Shown piece by piece: positions 45,254 through 52,955 of a stretch of 64,000 nt of DNA. Under the pieces are notes generated by a model. It was not told the DNA's origin. It saw nothing but the letters and a program-made list of their open reading frames with translations, and searched no databases. The position numbers and the translations under genes were made by a program. Within the stretch, counting starts at the first letter, position 1. The number at the start of each line of letters is the position of its first letter. This DNA comes from Actinomycetota bacterium (GTDB lineage Bacteria; Actinomycetota; Actinomycetes; Streptosporangiales; Streptosporangiaceae). The stretch is taken from NCBI GenBank assembly GCA_003168255.1, contig PMSU01000091.1:1-64000 (forward strand), in the 5' to 3' direction.

Positions 45254-45305
45254 CAAGGACATGGCGCGCCAGCCGGTGGTTACCGATGCCAGACTCGGTG
45301 CCGGG

Positions 45306-46130
45306 CTAAAGACTCGTAGCGAGCCTGTGCCGGCGGAGCCATTCCGTCGCGAAGTCCACCGTCGGCACCAGCGGCGCCAGACGGCAGTCCGCTTGTCCGA
45401 TGCGGCCACGGGCTGCTATCCCGGCCCGATCGAAATCAGCGCCCAGTTCACCGAGATGCCGGTCATCGAGGGCCACGTCGGTGTACTCATGCCATACCGC
45501 CTGGCCAGCCACGGCAATTACGCACCTGTAACTGCGCATCGGTGGATTGGCGGTATAGCGGTACTCGGCCAGATGGAGCGCCGAGCAAGCCTGGTAGCCC
45601 ACGCCCAGCAGCAGTATCCGCGCGTCCGTCTCGTACAGGCGCGCAAGGGGCGAGGAATCGCCAAGATGGCAGTGCACCGGGTGCGGATTCATGAGCTTAT
45701 CGGCCATCGGGCCAATCGCGGCGAACGAGCTTTGCGGGTGGGCACTGCGCACCGCGCCCGGCATGGTCCGGACGTGTTCCGCGATGCGTCCCATACCGTC
45801 TGACGGTGTGCTGGCCGGGTCAAAGGGCGGCATCGCCGCCTTGTATCGGGTGATCTGCTCGGCGGTCATGCCCGCAGTCCGGGCCAGGTAGAGCCTGGAG
45901 GTATCCGAATTGCCCGCGGTTCCGGCGCAGACCGCCAGCGTGCCCTCATACCCGATGACGTCCTGCATCGCCGCGACGACCGCTGCCGCACCACCCCGGA
46001 CCGGGCCCAGGCTGCGCAGGGACGCGTGAAGCAGTAAAACCTGACCGGCGGCGACGCCGAGCGCTCGCAGGTCGGCGGCAAGGGATTGGCGGGTCTGGCG
46101 CACGTGCGAGCCGCCGGCGAAACCGGGCAT
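45306..46130 (-). CDS. AAC(3)-family N-acetyltransferase of the FxSxx cluster
   Basis: 274 aa. AAC(3) signatures: LLLHASLRSLGPVRGGAAAV, FDPASTPSDGMGRIAEHVR, SAHPQSSFAAIGPMADKLM and LLLGVGYQACSALHLAEYR. The fold uses acetyl-CoA to acetylate an amine. Beginning 5 bp after the fxsB stop in the middle of a RiPP operon, it is more likely to modify the FxsA peptide, or a small amine in this pathway, than to give aminoglycoside resistance; this is inferred from position. AAC(3)-like genes are frequent companions of FxsB. Confidence 0.85.
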   Translation of the reverse strand: MPGFAGGSHVRQTRQSLAADLRALGVAAGQVLLLHASLRSLGPVRGGAAAVVAAMQDVIGYEGTLAVCAGTAGNSDTSRLYLARTAGMTAEQITRYKAAMPPFDPASTPSDGMGRIAEHVRTMPGAVRSAHPQSSFAAIGPMADKLMNPHPVHCHLGDSSPLARLYETDARILLLGVGYQACSALHLAEYRYTANPPMRSYRCVIAVAGQAVWHEYTDVALDDRHLGELGADFDRAGIAARGRIGQADCRLAPLVPTVDFATEWLRRHRLATSL

Positions 46131-46135
46131 CTGGA

Positions 46136-48586
46136 TCAGCCGCCGAATTCCGGCACGGTTGCCACCGGTTCCGCCAGCATAGGGGCGATGGACTCACGCA
46201 TCCTGTCGACGAACTGCTCGCCGAGCGGGGTCAGCGAGCCTGACGTGGCGAGCGTCTCGATGGCATTAGCGGTCTGGGTCCGCCAGTGCGCGAACTGCGC
46301 CTCTGCCGCCTTGGCCGCCTGGCCATCGGCATCCTTCCGCCGGTTCCGCCAGAAGTCGGTGACAGCAATGTGAGCGTAGGTGCCCTGCAGCAATCCCTCC
46401 AGCGGGCGCGGATCCTTGCGCCACGGTGCGTGAAACAGCCGGGTATCAGCGGCGTCGTGAAGGTCGTACAGGTCCAGCACCGCGCCGAGTTTCACGTGCT
46501 GGAACTCGTGGATCAGCAGCAGGGCCAGCGTTGCATGGTCGCCCGGCAGCGCGGCGGCGACCGCGCCGAAAGCCTGTCTCGCGGTGGCGCTCACGTCGCG
46601 GCCCGGGGGGCCTGCGGACAGCGGAGTAATCGTCCGCAATCCGGCGGCCAGGGCCGGGGCATAGACCTGGTGCTCCCGCTGAATCTCAGCCCATGCGCTG
46701 CCCAAAGCGCGCTGCCAGTCGGTAACCTGCGTATCGGTCAGCCGGGGCGCGGCCTCCCACTGGTGGCAGAAACGATAGAGATCGGTGTCCTCGATCGCGA
46801 CCGAGATACCCGGCGCGGTGAGCCACCGTACTGGCTGCCAGCAGGCGGGGCCGGTGTCCTGCCAGGCGGAGTGGCTAGCCAGCCGGGGCAACGTCCACTG
46901 AGCGTCGCCGGTTCGCACGGTCGCCCCGCTTGGCGCCGTCTCCACTGTCGCTGTCATCGGGGATCCTGGTTGCTGCTTCGCCAGGCCGGTGAGCAACCGG
47001 CCGAGTGTCGGCAGGTGCACGGCACCGTCGCGCACCGGGACGGTTACCCGGGCTTCAATGCCGGACCGGATAGCGGCCGCGGCGGCGATGGCGCCAAGAT
47101 GACCGAGGTCGGCGGCTAGCGCTTCGGCGATTGCAGCGCGCTCGCCCGGAGGTGTCCGCAACTGTTCCAGGCAGCTCACCGCCCAGGCACCGATGTAGGG
47201 GTGGCCCAGCACATTGCCCAGTGCCGTCGGATTCTCCCGGTCGACCCTGGCCAGCAGCTTCCAGGCACCCCTCAGATCGAAGGCGACTGTGCCGGGCGCG
47301 GCGGTAGTGCTGGCCGCCTGGTAGACGGCGGCCAGCAGCGCGCGTCGTAGGATCCGCTGCGCCTCGGCGAGATATCCGATCGCGCTCGCCCCGCCGACGC
47401 CGGCGGCCAGCTCCCGGAGCTCGGCGGCGGGGATCGAGGCGGTCGGACCGGCCGCAGTCCGGCCGATTTGCGGCCGCTGGATCGCGCTGCGGACGTGCTT
47501 GATCAGTTTCAGCAGGTCAGGGCAGTACACCGATGGGTTCGCGAAGCCTGTTCCCGTGCGGTAGCGGTGGGTATACAAGCCGCCTCCGCAGCTGGTCACC
47601 ACGGGGCAGGTCTGGCAGGTATCGCACAGGCCAGCCAGTCCCTGCTGGCGGGCGACGATCCCCGGGTGCTGCCCGGCCGTGTCGAGGGAGTGGCGGAAGA
47701 CGTCGAATCCCGTGGCGGGGGCGCCGTCGAACGCGGTCTTCAGGGAATCGACCTGCTCGTAGCTGCCGTCGGTCTCGATCACTACCAGGTCACTCGGCCC
47801 GAGCCCGAGCGCTTCGGTGAGGCTGTCGTTGCCATTCTCGGTCTGGATGATCGAGTCGAACGTCCGCACGCCTACCGGCCGCCCGTCGGCCAGCCAGCGG
47901 TCGAAGATGGCGATCAGCCAGTCCGCGTAGGCGGTCGCGGCTCCCGGCCGGACTGGCGGCTGGTCCCAGGTTGCGTGCGGCAGCAGGAAGTCGATCCGCG
48001 GCGGATCAAGCTCCAGTAGTGACTCATAGACCGCGACCGGGTCGTTGGCCACGTCGATCGTGCAGAGCAGGCCAGCGTACAGGTCGCGGTATTGCGCCGT
48101 TCGCAGCCGCTCAATCGCACGGATCACTCGGTCGTAGCTGCTGCGGCCGTCGGCGTATCGGCGATGCCGGTCGTTGGCGGCCCGGTGACCATCTATGGAG
48201 ATTCCGACCTTCACGCCGCATGCGGCGAACAGCTCGCAGAACTCCTCGTCCAGCAGTACCCCGTTGGTGTGGATCCGCAGGTCGAGATCGCACACGCCAG
48301 CCAATGCCGACTGCAGCGTCCGGGCGGTGAAGCGCAACCGCGCCGGACCGGCTAGCAATGGCTCCCCGCCATGCAGGACGACATGGACCCCGGTCAGCCC
48401 GTGTGCCTTCGCATGTTCAGCGATGCGCTGCGCGGTCCAGGCGATGGTCTCGTCACTCATCGCCATCGGCCGGCCGTGCCAACTCTGATCGGCGCCCTGA
48501 TACACGTAACAGTGGTCGCAGGCGAGATCGCAGCGGCTATGTACCTTCAGTACGAACTGCCGCAGCGGCATGGCTGGCCGGCTCAT
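46136..48586 (-). CDS. fxsB: FxsB radical SAM/SPASM cyclophane maturase with HExxH domain
   Basis: 816 aa. The radical SAM cluster is Cx3Cx2C at Cys19, 23 and 26 (SRCDLACDHCYVYQ), with VVLHGGEPLLAG as the GGE motif. A SPASM region at about 307-350 has several cysteines (LCDTCQTCPVVTSCGGGLY and YC). The C-terminal half contains HEFQH at 693-697 (LLLIHEFQHVKLG), the metal motif of the 'HExxH' domain often found with these maturases, here fused. FxsB joins aromatic Phe to a neighbouring residue of the precursor's C-terminal FxSxx to form a cyclophane. It starts 14 bp after the fxsA stop. Confidence 0.93.
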   Translation of the reverse strand: MSRPAMPLRQFVLKVHSRCDLACDHCYVYQGADQSWHGRPMAMSDETIAWTAQRIAEHAKAHGLTGVHVVLHGGEPLLAGPARLRFTARTLQSALAGVCDLDLRIHTNGVLLDEEFCELFAACGVKVGISIDGHRAANDRHRRYADGRSSYDRVIRAIERLRTAQYRDLYAGLLCTIDVANDPVAVYESLLELDPPRIDFLLPHATWDQPPVRPGAATAYADWLIAIFDRWLADGRPVGVRTFDSIIQTENGNDSLTEALGLGPSDLVVIETDGSYEQVDSLKTAFDGAPATGFDVFRHSLDTAGQHPGIVARQQGLAGLCDTCQTCPVVTSCGGGLYTHRYRTGTGFANPSVYCPDLLKLIKHVRSAIQRPQIGRTAAGPTASIPAAELRELAAGVGGASAIGYLAEAQRILRRALLAAVYQAASTTAAPGTVAFDLRGAWKLLARVDRENPTALGNVLGHPYIGAWAVSCLEQLRTPPGERAAIAEALAADLGHLGAIAAAAAIRSGIEARVTVPVRDGAVHLPTLGRLLTGLAKQQPGSPMTATVETAPSGATVRTGDAQWTLPRLASHSAWQDTGPACWQPVRWLTAPGISVAIEDTDLYRFCHQWEAAPRLTDTQVTDWQRALGSAWAEIQREHQVYAPALAAGLRTITPLSAGPPGRDVSATARQAFGAVAAALPGDHATLALLLIHEFQHVKLGAVLDLYDLHDAADTRLFHAPWRKDPRPLEGLLQGTYAHIAVTDFWRNRRKDADGQAAKAAEAQFAHWRTQTANAIETLATSGSLTPLGEQFVDRMRESIAPMLAEPVATVPEFGG

Positions 48587-48600
48587 GCCGGGCCCCCGGG

Positions 48601-48783
48601 TCAGATGGCGGAGTTAAACGCGGCTACGGGAACGTGAACATCCGTCGGGTCGGGAACGAGGCGCCGTAGGACGCTCCCCAACACGTCATCACTCAGGCTC
48701 GGCATGTCCTCAAGCGGCACCCATCGCAGATCTCCCAGGTCTGGGTAATCCGACCGCTTCTCGCTGATGTCAGTGGCTTTCAT
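48601..48783 (-). CDS. fxsA: FxSxx-COOH RiPP precursor peptide
   Basis: 60 aa ending exactly in F-N-S-A-I before the stop, the FxSxx-COOH signature. The leader contains LPDLRxVPLEDL-like sequence (LGDLRWVPLEDMP) and ends with a helix (SLSDDVLGSVLRRLVPDP) that probably docks on FxsB. The VPVAAFNSAI tail is the modification site: the Phe and the adjacent Asn or Ser are the expected cross-link partners. It is the first gene of the operon and is followed by fxsB after 14 bp. A 64-codon frame overlaps its start by 4 bp (48780-48974) but is not convincing. Confidence 0.93.
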   Translation of the reverse strand: MKATDISEKRSDYPDLGDLRWVPLEDMPSLSDDVLGSVLRRLVPDPTDVHVPVAAFNSAI

Positions 48784-48870
48784 GACTTACCTGCCTGTCG
48801 GCTTGAAACCGGCATTCCGTGTAGTAGCGTTGCTTGTAAGCCAAGAAAGTCAGAGACCAGCTTGGCCCGA

Positions 48871-48907
48871 TTGATATTACTCTGCGCCTTTGATATTACC
48901 CTGCGCC
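48871..48907. promoter_or_regulatory. Two 18-bp direct repeats upstream of fxsA
   Basis: TTGATATTACTCTGCGCC (48871-48888) and TTGATATTACCCTGCGCC (48890-48907) differ at one base and are 19 bp apart. The region is AT-richer than the background and lies 90-125 bp upstream of fxsA. The spacing of about two helical turns suggests tandem binding of a regulator on one face of the DNA. Confidence 0.6.
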
Positions 48908-49005
48908 GCGATTTTGTTTGCCCCACCCTAGTCGGCGCATCCCCCGGCACCAGATTGTGACTCGCGTCAATCACCCCGGCGCTGACAAGACCAGCCGACG
49001 TCCAC

Positions 49006-49034
49006 CTAGACGGCCATCGTAGCGGGCCGCCTAG
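49006..49034. repeat. Inverted repeat (hairpin)
   Basis: CTAGACGGCC and GGCCGCCTAG pair at 9 of 10 positions around a 9-base loop. No gene on either strand ends here convincingly; it may terminate transcription entering the fxs cluster. Confidence 0.4.
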
Positions 49035-49285
49035 CTACATATGCGGTACCCCCCGAGACGAGGGAACATTTTTGTCGAGCTTCGGTACATACTCTCCACC
49101 AGCTCGGTGACCCCATCTGTCCCATGGGCTGTTCACGCATGTCAGAGGGCCAACGCCCCGGACGCAGACCGCGCTCTTCGGCTCCCGCACGTCGAACTGG
49201 GCTAACCGGAAACTATTGCCCAAAACCGGCATCACGAAGCTGCAATAGTCCGCCTGCGCTTCGGCCCGCCGCTGCCGCCCGGCCC

Positions 49286-49390
49286 CCGGCCCACTCGCGC
49301 CGCCGCCAGCCGCCGGCCCACTCACGCCGCCGCCAGCCGCCGGCCCACTCACGCCGCCGCCAGCCGCCGGCCCACTCACGCCGCCGCCGC
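49286..49390. repeat. 27-bp minisatellite, about 3.9 copies
   Basis: Units at 49286, 49313 and 49340 and a partial unit at 49367, nearly identical. On the minus strand the array reads as a nine-residue repeat GPAAGGGVS at the start of a frame running to 49035 (SFRLAQFDVREPKSAV). That frame has no recognisable family, so whether it is a gene is unclear. The remaining intergenic DNA (48784-49744) shows no other convincing gene. Confidence 0.9.
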
Positions 49391-49481
49391 CCCTCGTTGG
49401 GTTCTATAGCCGGATAACGCATATCACCGTGCAGTGAGCTGGAAAGTCCTTGGTCAGTAAAACTTAGCTAGTATGCGCCGA

Positions 49482-49691
49482 TTAATCGAATGATTGGCGC
49501 TGCTCATACCGGGCCGCCACCGTTTTGATGGCGAGGTCCACCGTGCGTCTGGCCATCTCTTCTTCTGCGTCACGCCGGACCGCCGGCAGCTCGCCCACGA
49601 AGCCGTTGCCGGACGCTGGCACCTCACGCACCGACCTCACGCACCCGAGGAGAGCTCGCTGATCACCGGTTGACGGGAGCATCGTTAGCAA
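49482..49691 (-). CDS. Hypothetical 69-aa ORF
   Basis: Weak call. The frame ends DAEEEMARRTVDLAIKTVAA and RYEQRQSFD, which looks helical and protein-like. No RBS is clear, and its end overlaps an inverted repeat (GCGCCGATTA 49475-49484 with TGATTGGCGC 49491-49500, 8 of 10 pairs). Confidence 0.3.
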   Translation of the reverse strand: MLTMLPSTGDQRALLGCVRSVREVPASGNGFVGELPAVRRDAEEEMARRTVDLAIKTVAARYEQRQSFD

Positions 49692-49744
49692 TTTAGGTTC
49701 AGTTCAAAAATTATCCCTAACGCACGCGTCTGGAGTTACCGCTC

Positions 49745-50197
49745 ATGAGGATCTTCCACGGGATTCAGGAGCTGGCCGCCGCAGCCGGCGAGGAGCTCGG
49801 CACCAGCGACTGGCTGGTGGTGGACCAGGAACGCGTCAACACCTTCGCGGACGCGACCGGCGACCACCAGTGGATCCACGTGGACACCGAGAAGGCGGCG
49901 GCAGGTCCGTTCGGCGGCACGATCGCGCACGGCATGCTGACCCTCTCGCTACTGCCCGCGTTCCTGCCGCAGATCTACCGGGTCGACGGCGTGACGATGG
50001 CGATCAACTACGGCCTGAACAAGGTCCGGTTCCCGGCGCCGGTTCCGGTCGGATCCAGGCTGCGCGCCACCTCGCGGATCGCGACGGTGACACCCCTCGA
50101 CGGTGCGGTGCAAGCGGAGCTGTCCACCACCATCGAGATCGAAGGCGGTGCGAAGCCCGCCTGCGTCGCGGCATCCATCGTCAGGTATATAGCGTGA
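49745..50197 (+). CDS. MaoC-like (R)-specific enoyl-CoA hydratase
   Basis: 150 aa hot-dog-fold protein. FADATGDHQWIHVD carries the catalytic Asp/His of R-hydratases, and FGGTIAHGMLTLSLLP is the second conserved block. It hydrates a 2-enoyl-CoA. GGAG lies about 9 bp upstream of the ATG, after an AT-rich promoter-like stretch (49690-49720). Its stop overlaps the next start by 4 bp (GTGA). First gene of the plus-strand catabolic island. Confidence 0.88.
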   Translation: MRIFHGIQELAAAAGEELGTSDWLVVDQERVNTFADATGDHQWIHVDTEKAAAGPFGGTIAHGMLTLSLLPAFLPQIYRVDGVTMAINYGLNKVRFPAPVPVGSRLRATSRIATVTPLDGAVQAELSTTIEIEGGAKPACVAASIVRYIA

Positions 50198-51036
50198 CGG
50201 ACGAGCTCCCGGCTGACCAGGACGCCGTCCTGGCCGATGACCAGCATGGCGCGCTAGCCGATGACCAGGACGGCGTCCTGACCGCGGACCGCGGCGCCGT
50301 CCGGGTGGTGACCCTCGACCGGCCGGCCACGCGCAATGCGATCGACCTGCGGCTACGGGTCGTCCTCGCCGAGGTGCTGGAGGCGGCGATGGCGGATGAC
50401 TCGGTGCGGGCGATAGTGCTGACCGGGGCGGGCGGCACCTTCTGCTCCGGCGGGGACATCTCCACCATGCGCAGGCAGGGCGCTGACCAGACACGGCCCC
50501 GCGCGCAGGCCGCGCAGCGCGTGATCAGGGCCATCTGGGACGGCCCCAAGCCGGTGATCGCCGCGGTCGAGGGCTACGCGGTCGGCGCGGGCGCCGCCCT
50601 CGCGATTGCCTGTGACCGGGTAGTGGCCGCCGCCGACTCGATCTTCGCCGTGACGTTCACCGGCGTCGGGCTGGCCGGTGACATGGGCATCTTCGCCACG
50701 CTGCCCGCCCGGGCGGGGCTCGCGGTCGCACGCCAGCTGATGCTGCTGCCGCGCCGGCTGCCCGGCACCGAGGCGCGGGAGCTTGGGCTGGTCGACAGCC
50801 TGGCCGAGCCGGGGGAGGCCCTCGCCCGTGCCATCGACGACGCCAGTGCGATGGCCGCAGGCCCGCCGCTCGCGCTCGCAGGTATCAAGGCCATGCTCGC
50901 CGCCTGGCCGGCCGACCAGCGCCTGGTGCTCGAACGCGAGGTGGACTTGCAGGCCCGGCTATTCGACACAGCGGACTTCGCCGAGGGAACTGCCGCGTTC
51001 CGCGAACGCCGCAAGCCCGTCTTCCACGGCTGCTGA
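50194..51036 (+). CDS. Enoyl-CoA hydratase/isomerase family protein
   Basis: 280 aa from the GTG at 50194. Crotonase fold: VVTLDRPATRNAIDLRLR, TGAGGTFCSGGDISTMR (oxyanion hole), AAVEGYAVGAGAALAIACD and FTGVGLAGDMG. The active-site Glu positions of classical hydratase are not clear, as the loop reads VGLAGDMGIF, so it could be an isomerase or hydrolase. The first 35 residues are unusual: a 24-bp repeat encodes D-Q-D-A-V-L-A-D-like octapeptides before the domain begins. Coupled to the MaoC gene. Confidence 0.85.
   Translation: MTDELPADQDAVLADDQHGALADDQDGVLTADRGAVRVVTLDRPATRNAIDLRLRVVLAEVLEAAMADDSVRAIVLTGAGGTFCSGGDISTMRRQGADQTRPRAQAAQRVIRAIWDGPKPVIAAVEGYAVGAGAALAIACDRVVAAADSIFAVTFTGVGLAGDMGIFATLPARAGLAVARQLMLLPRRLPGTEARELGLVDSLAEPGEALARAIDDASAMAAGPPLALAGIKAMLAAWPADQRLVLEREVDLQARLFDTADFAEGTAAFRERRKPVFHGC
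50215..50286. repeat. In-frame 24-bp repeat x3
   Basis: Units at 50215, 50239 and 50263 encode DQDAVLAD, DQHGALAD and DQDGVLTA at the N-terminus of the enoyl-CoA hydratase; a diverged fourth follows. Confidence 0.8.
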
Positions 51037-51218
51037 GCCGCCCCGCCAGCAGGTCACGAGGCTGGCATGTGCCGGGGATGCCCGTGCGGTCGCGGCGGGG
51101 GTAGGGCAGGTGCCGTCAGTTGGCCCGATCTCTTTCCCGGCAGGTCCTTGCGGTCACATCGGTCCCTCCTGTGCCCCGTTCGCCCGGCGTTCTGCACGAT
51201 CGGCACCCCCTGTGCTGC

Positions 51219-51396
51219 ATGGATGTGGCAGAGCCCCCCACGGGTGGTAGGTAACGCCGCATTCATGCCTGGCCCTGGCCGCTGCGTGTCCCGTCATGCG
51301 CCCCAGTAGTCACGGCCTGCACCGTCTGCCCCAGGCATCCCTTCCGGCTTCACCTCCCGCCAGTGATCGATGCCGATTTGCTGTTCACCCGTGAAC
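51219..51396. repeat. Dispersed intergenic repeat, longest copy
   Basis: Contains the 60-bp block of 26461 (51219-51278) and, at its other end, the block of window bases 1-33 (51358-51390), then a perfect palindrome GTTCAC-CC-GTGAAC (51383-51396). On the minus strand 51482-51294 is open and reads EQQIGIDHWREVKPEG near the right block, so it could be a transposase tail; in the copy at 1 this frame has a stop. Most of 51037-51674 is otherwise without a gene. Confidence 0.7.
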
Positions 51397-51596
51397 GGCC
51401 AGGTTCTGTTGATCAGCAGTGGCCGGGTACAGCTCTCCCGCAGTGAGCCCCACTCGTCGGCTAGGGCAGGCAACATGGACATCCCTACGGGAGGGCTGCA
51501 CCCACGGGCAGGCCGCCGGGCTGGTCACGGGTCGGCCGCCGGAGCTGGTCACGCGGTCGGTCGGCCCGGACGGGTTGTCCTGGCCAGATCGGTCAG

Positions 51597-51618
51597 TTAT
51601 TCTAATATGGATTAAGAC
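51597..51618. promoter_or_regulatory. Possible TetR-type operator upstream of dioxygenase operon
   Basis: TTATTCTAATATGGATTAAG is an AT-rich imperfect palindrome 57-78 bp upstream of the dioxygenase start. It shares TTATTCTA with the perfect palindrome next to the tetR gene at 59492-59507. Confidence 0.4.
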
Positions 51619-51674
51619 GACTATGGGAGCGGAAGCGTGACCGCTGACGGTCGGCTTCCGCCGGAGGAGGCCAG

Positions 51675-52955
51675 GTGACCGCCACGGTGCGCGGGACGGC
51701 CGCTTCAATGCCCAGGCCCGACTACGCGACCTTGATCCAGTCCGATCGCGTGCACGGCTCGCTGTATACCAGTGAGCAGATCTTCGCCGAAGAGCTCGAG
51801 CGCATCTGGTACCGCACCTGGGTGTACATCGGGCACGCGAGCGAGGTGCCGGAGCCCGGCGACTACGTGCGCAAGAGCGTCGGGCCGCAGGACCTGATCA
51901 TGACCCGCGACCGCGACGGCGGCCTGCACGTGCTGCTGAACCGGTGCGCGCACCGGGCGAACCTTGTCTGCGAGGATGCCCGCGGCAACTCCAAGTCGTT
52001 CCGCTGTCCGTACCACGGCTGGACCTACCGCAACACCGGCGAGCTGATCGGGTATCCGTACCGCCAGGGCTACGAGGGAAACGGCAAGCTGGACCTCGCG
52101 ATGGGCCGGGTCCCCCGGGTGGACTCTTACCACGGCTTCGTGTTCGGCAGTTTCGCCGCCGACGGTCCGACGCTGGCCGAGCACCTCGGTGCGGCGGCAG
52201 GCGAGATTGACAGGCTGGCGCGTCTGTCACCCGACGGCCAGGTGCAGCTGAACGCCGGCTGGCTCAAGCACCGCACCCGCGCCAACTGGAAGCTGCTGGC
52301 GGAAAACGAGACCGACGGATACCACCCGCAGTTCGTGCACAGTTCCATCTTCAGCGTCACCGGGAGCCCGATCGCCGCCCTCTACAGCGACAAGTCGTCC
52401 GCGGTCACCAGGAACCTGGGTAACGGGCACAGCGAGAATGACCTGCGCCCTGAGTTCCGCAACTTCGGTGAGCCGATGCGCTGGTTTGGCACGACGCAGG
52501 CGCGGGTTCCCGACTACGTGGCCCGGATGCGCGAGGTGCACGGCGAAGCGGCTGAGCAGATCCTCGTCGAGGGCGCCCCGCACGTGATGATCTTTCCCAA
52601 CCTGTTCATCGCCGAGATCCAGGTGTTCGTCATCCAGCCGCTCTCGGCGGGGGAGTGCATACAGCACTCGACAGCCGTGCAGCTCAAGGGTGCGCCTGAG
52701 CTCAACAAGCGAATGGTCTCGCAGTCGATCGGCTCGGTCGGCCCGGCCGGCATGCTGCTGGCCGACGACACCGAGATGTACGAGCGCAACCAGCGCGGCG
52801 TGGCGATGCTCCAGCCCGAGTGGCTGGACCTGCGCCGTGGCCTGCACCGCGAGCGGGTAGACGAACGCGGGCTGACGATCGGCACAGCGACCGATGAGAC
52901 CGCCATGCGCGGCTTCTGGTCGCACTACCGCACCCTGATGGAGGCCGCAGCGTGA
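51675..52955 (+). CDS. Rieske aromatic-ring-hydroxylating dioxygenase, alpha subunit
   Basis: 426 aa from the GTG at 51675 (GGAGGAGG upstream). Rieske ligands Cys91, His93, Cys111 and His114 (NRCAHRANL, FRCPYHGW). Mononuclear iron site Asp214-x2-His217-x4-His222 (ENETDGYHPQFVHS). Typical length. It is the oxygenase large subunit and would dihydroxylate or monooxygenate a ring with electrons from a reductase not found nearby. It overlaps the beta-subunit gene by 4 bp. In an island with CoA-ester enzymes the substrate may be an aromatic acid, terpenoid or steroid derivative. Confidence 0.92.
   Translation: MTATVRGTAASMPRPDYATLIQSDRVHGSLYTSEQIFAEELERIWYRTWVYIGHASEVPEPGDYVRKSVGPQDLIMTRDRDGGLHVLLNRCAHRANLVCEDARGNSKSFRCPYHGWTYRNTGELIGYPYRQGYEGNGKLDLAMGRVPRVDSYHGFVFGSFAADGPTLAEHLGAAAGEIDRLARLSPDGQVQLNAGWLKHRTRANWKLLAENETDGYHPQFVHSSIFSVTGSPIAALYSDKSSAVTRNLGNGHSENDLRPEFRNFGEPMRWFGTTQARVPDYVARMREVHGEAAEQILVEGAPHVMIFPNLFIAEIQVFVIQPLSAGECIQHSTAVQLKGAPELNKRMVSQSIGSVGPAGMLLADDTEMYERNQRGVAMLQPEWLDLRRGLHRERVDERGLTIGTATDETAMRGFWSHYRTLMEAAA

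Noticed and set aside
45306..46130. Stand-alone aminoglycoside resistance gene
   Set aside because: Operon position between fxsB and fxsC argues for a role in the RiPP pathway.
48780..48974. 64-aa ORF overlapping the start of fxsA
   Set aside because: Crosses the direct repeats of the fxsA control region and has no family resemblance; the ATGA overlap can arise by chance.
49035..49379. 114-aa minus-strand ORF with a GPAAGGGVS repeat
   Set aside because: The repeat part exists because of a 27-bp minisatellite and the rest has no RBS or family; kept as a repeat only.
49286..49390. CRISPR array
   Set aside because: Units are contiguous 27-bp repeats without spacers.
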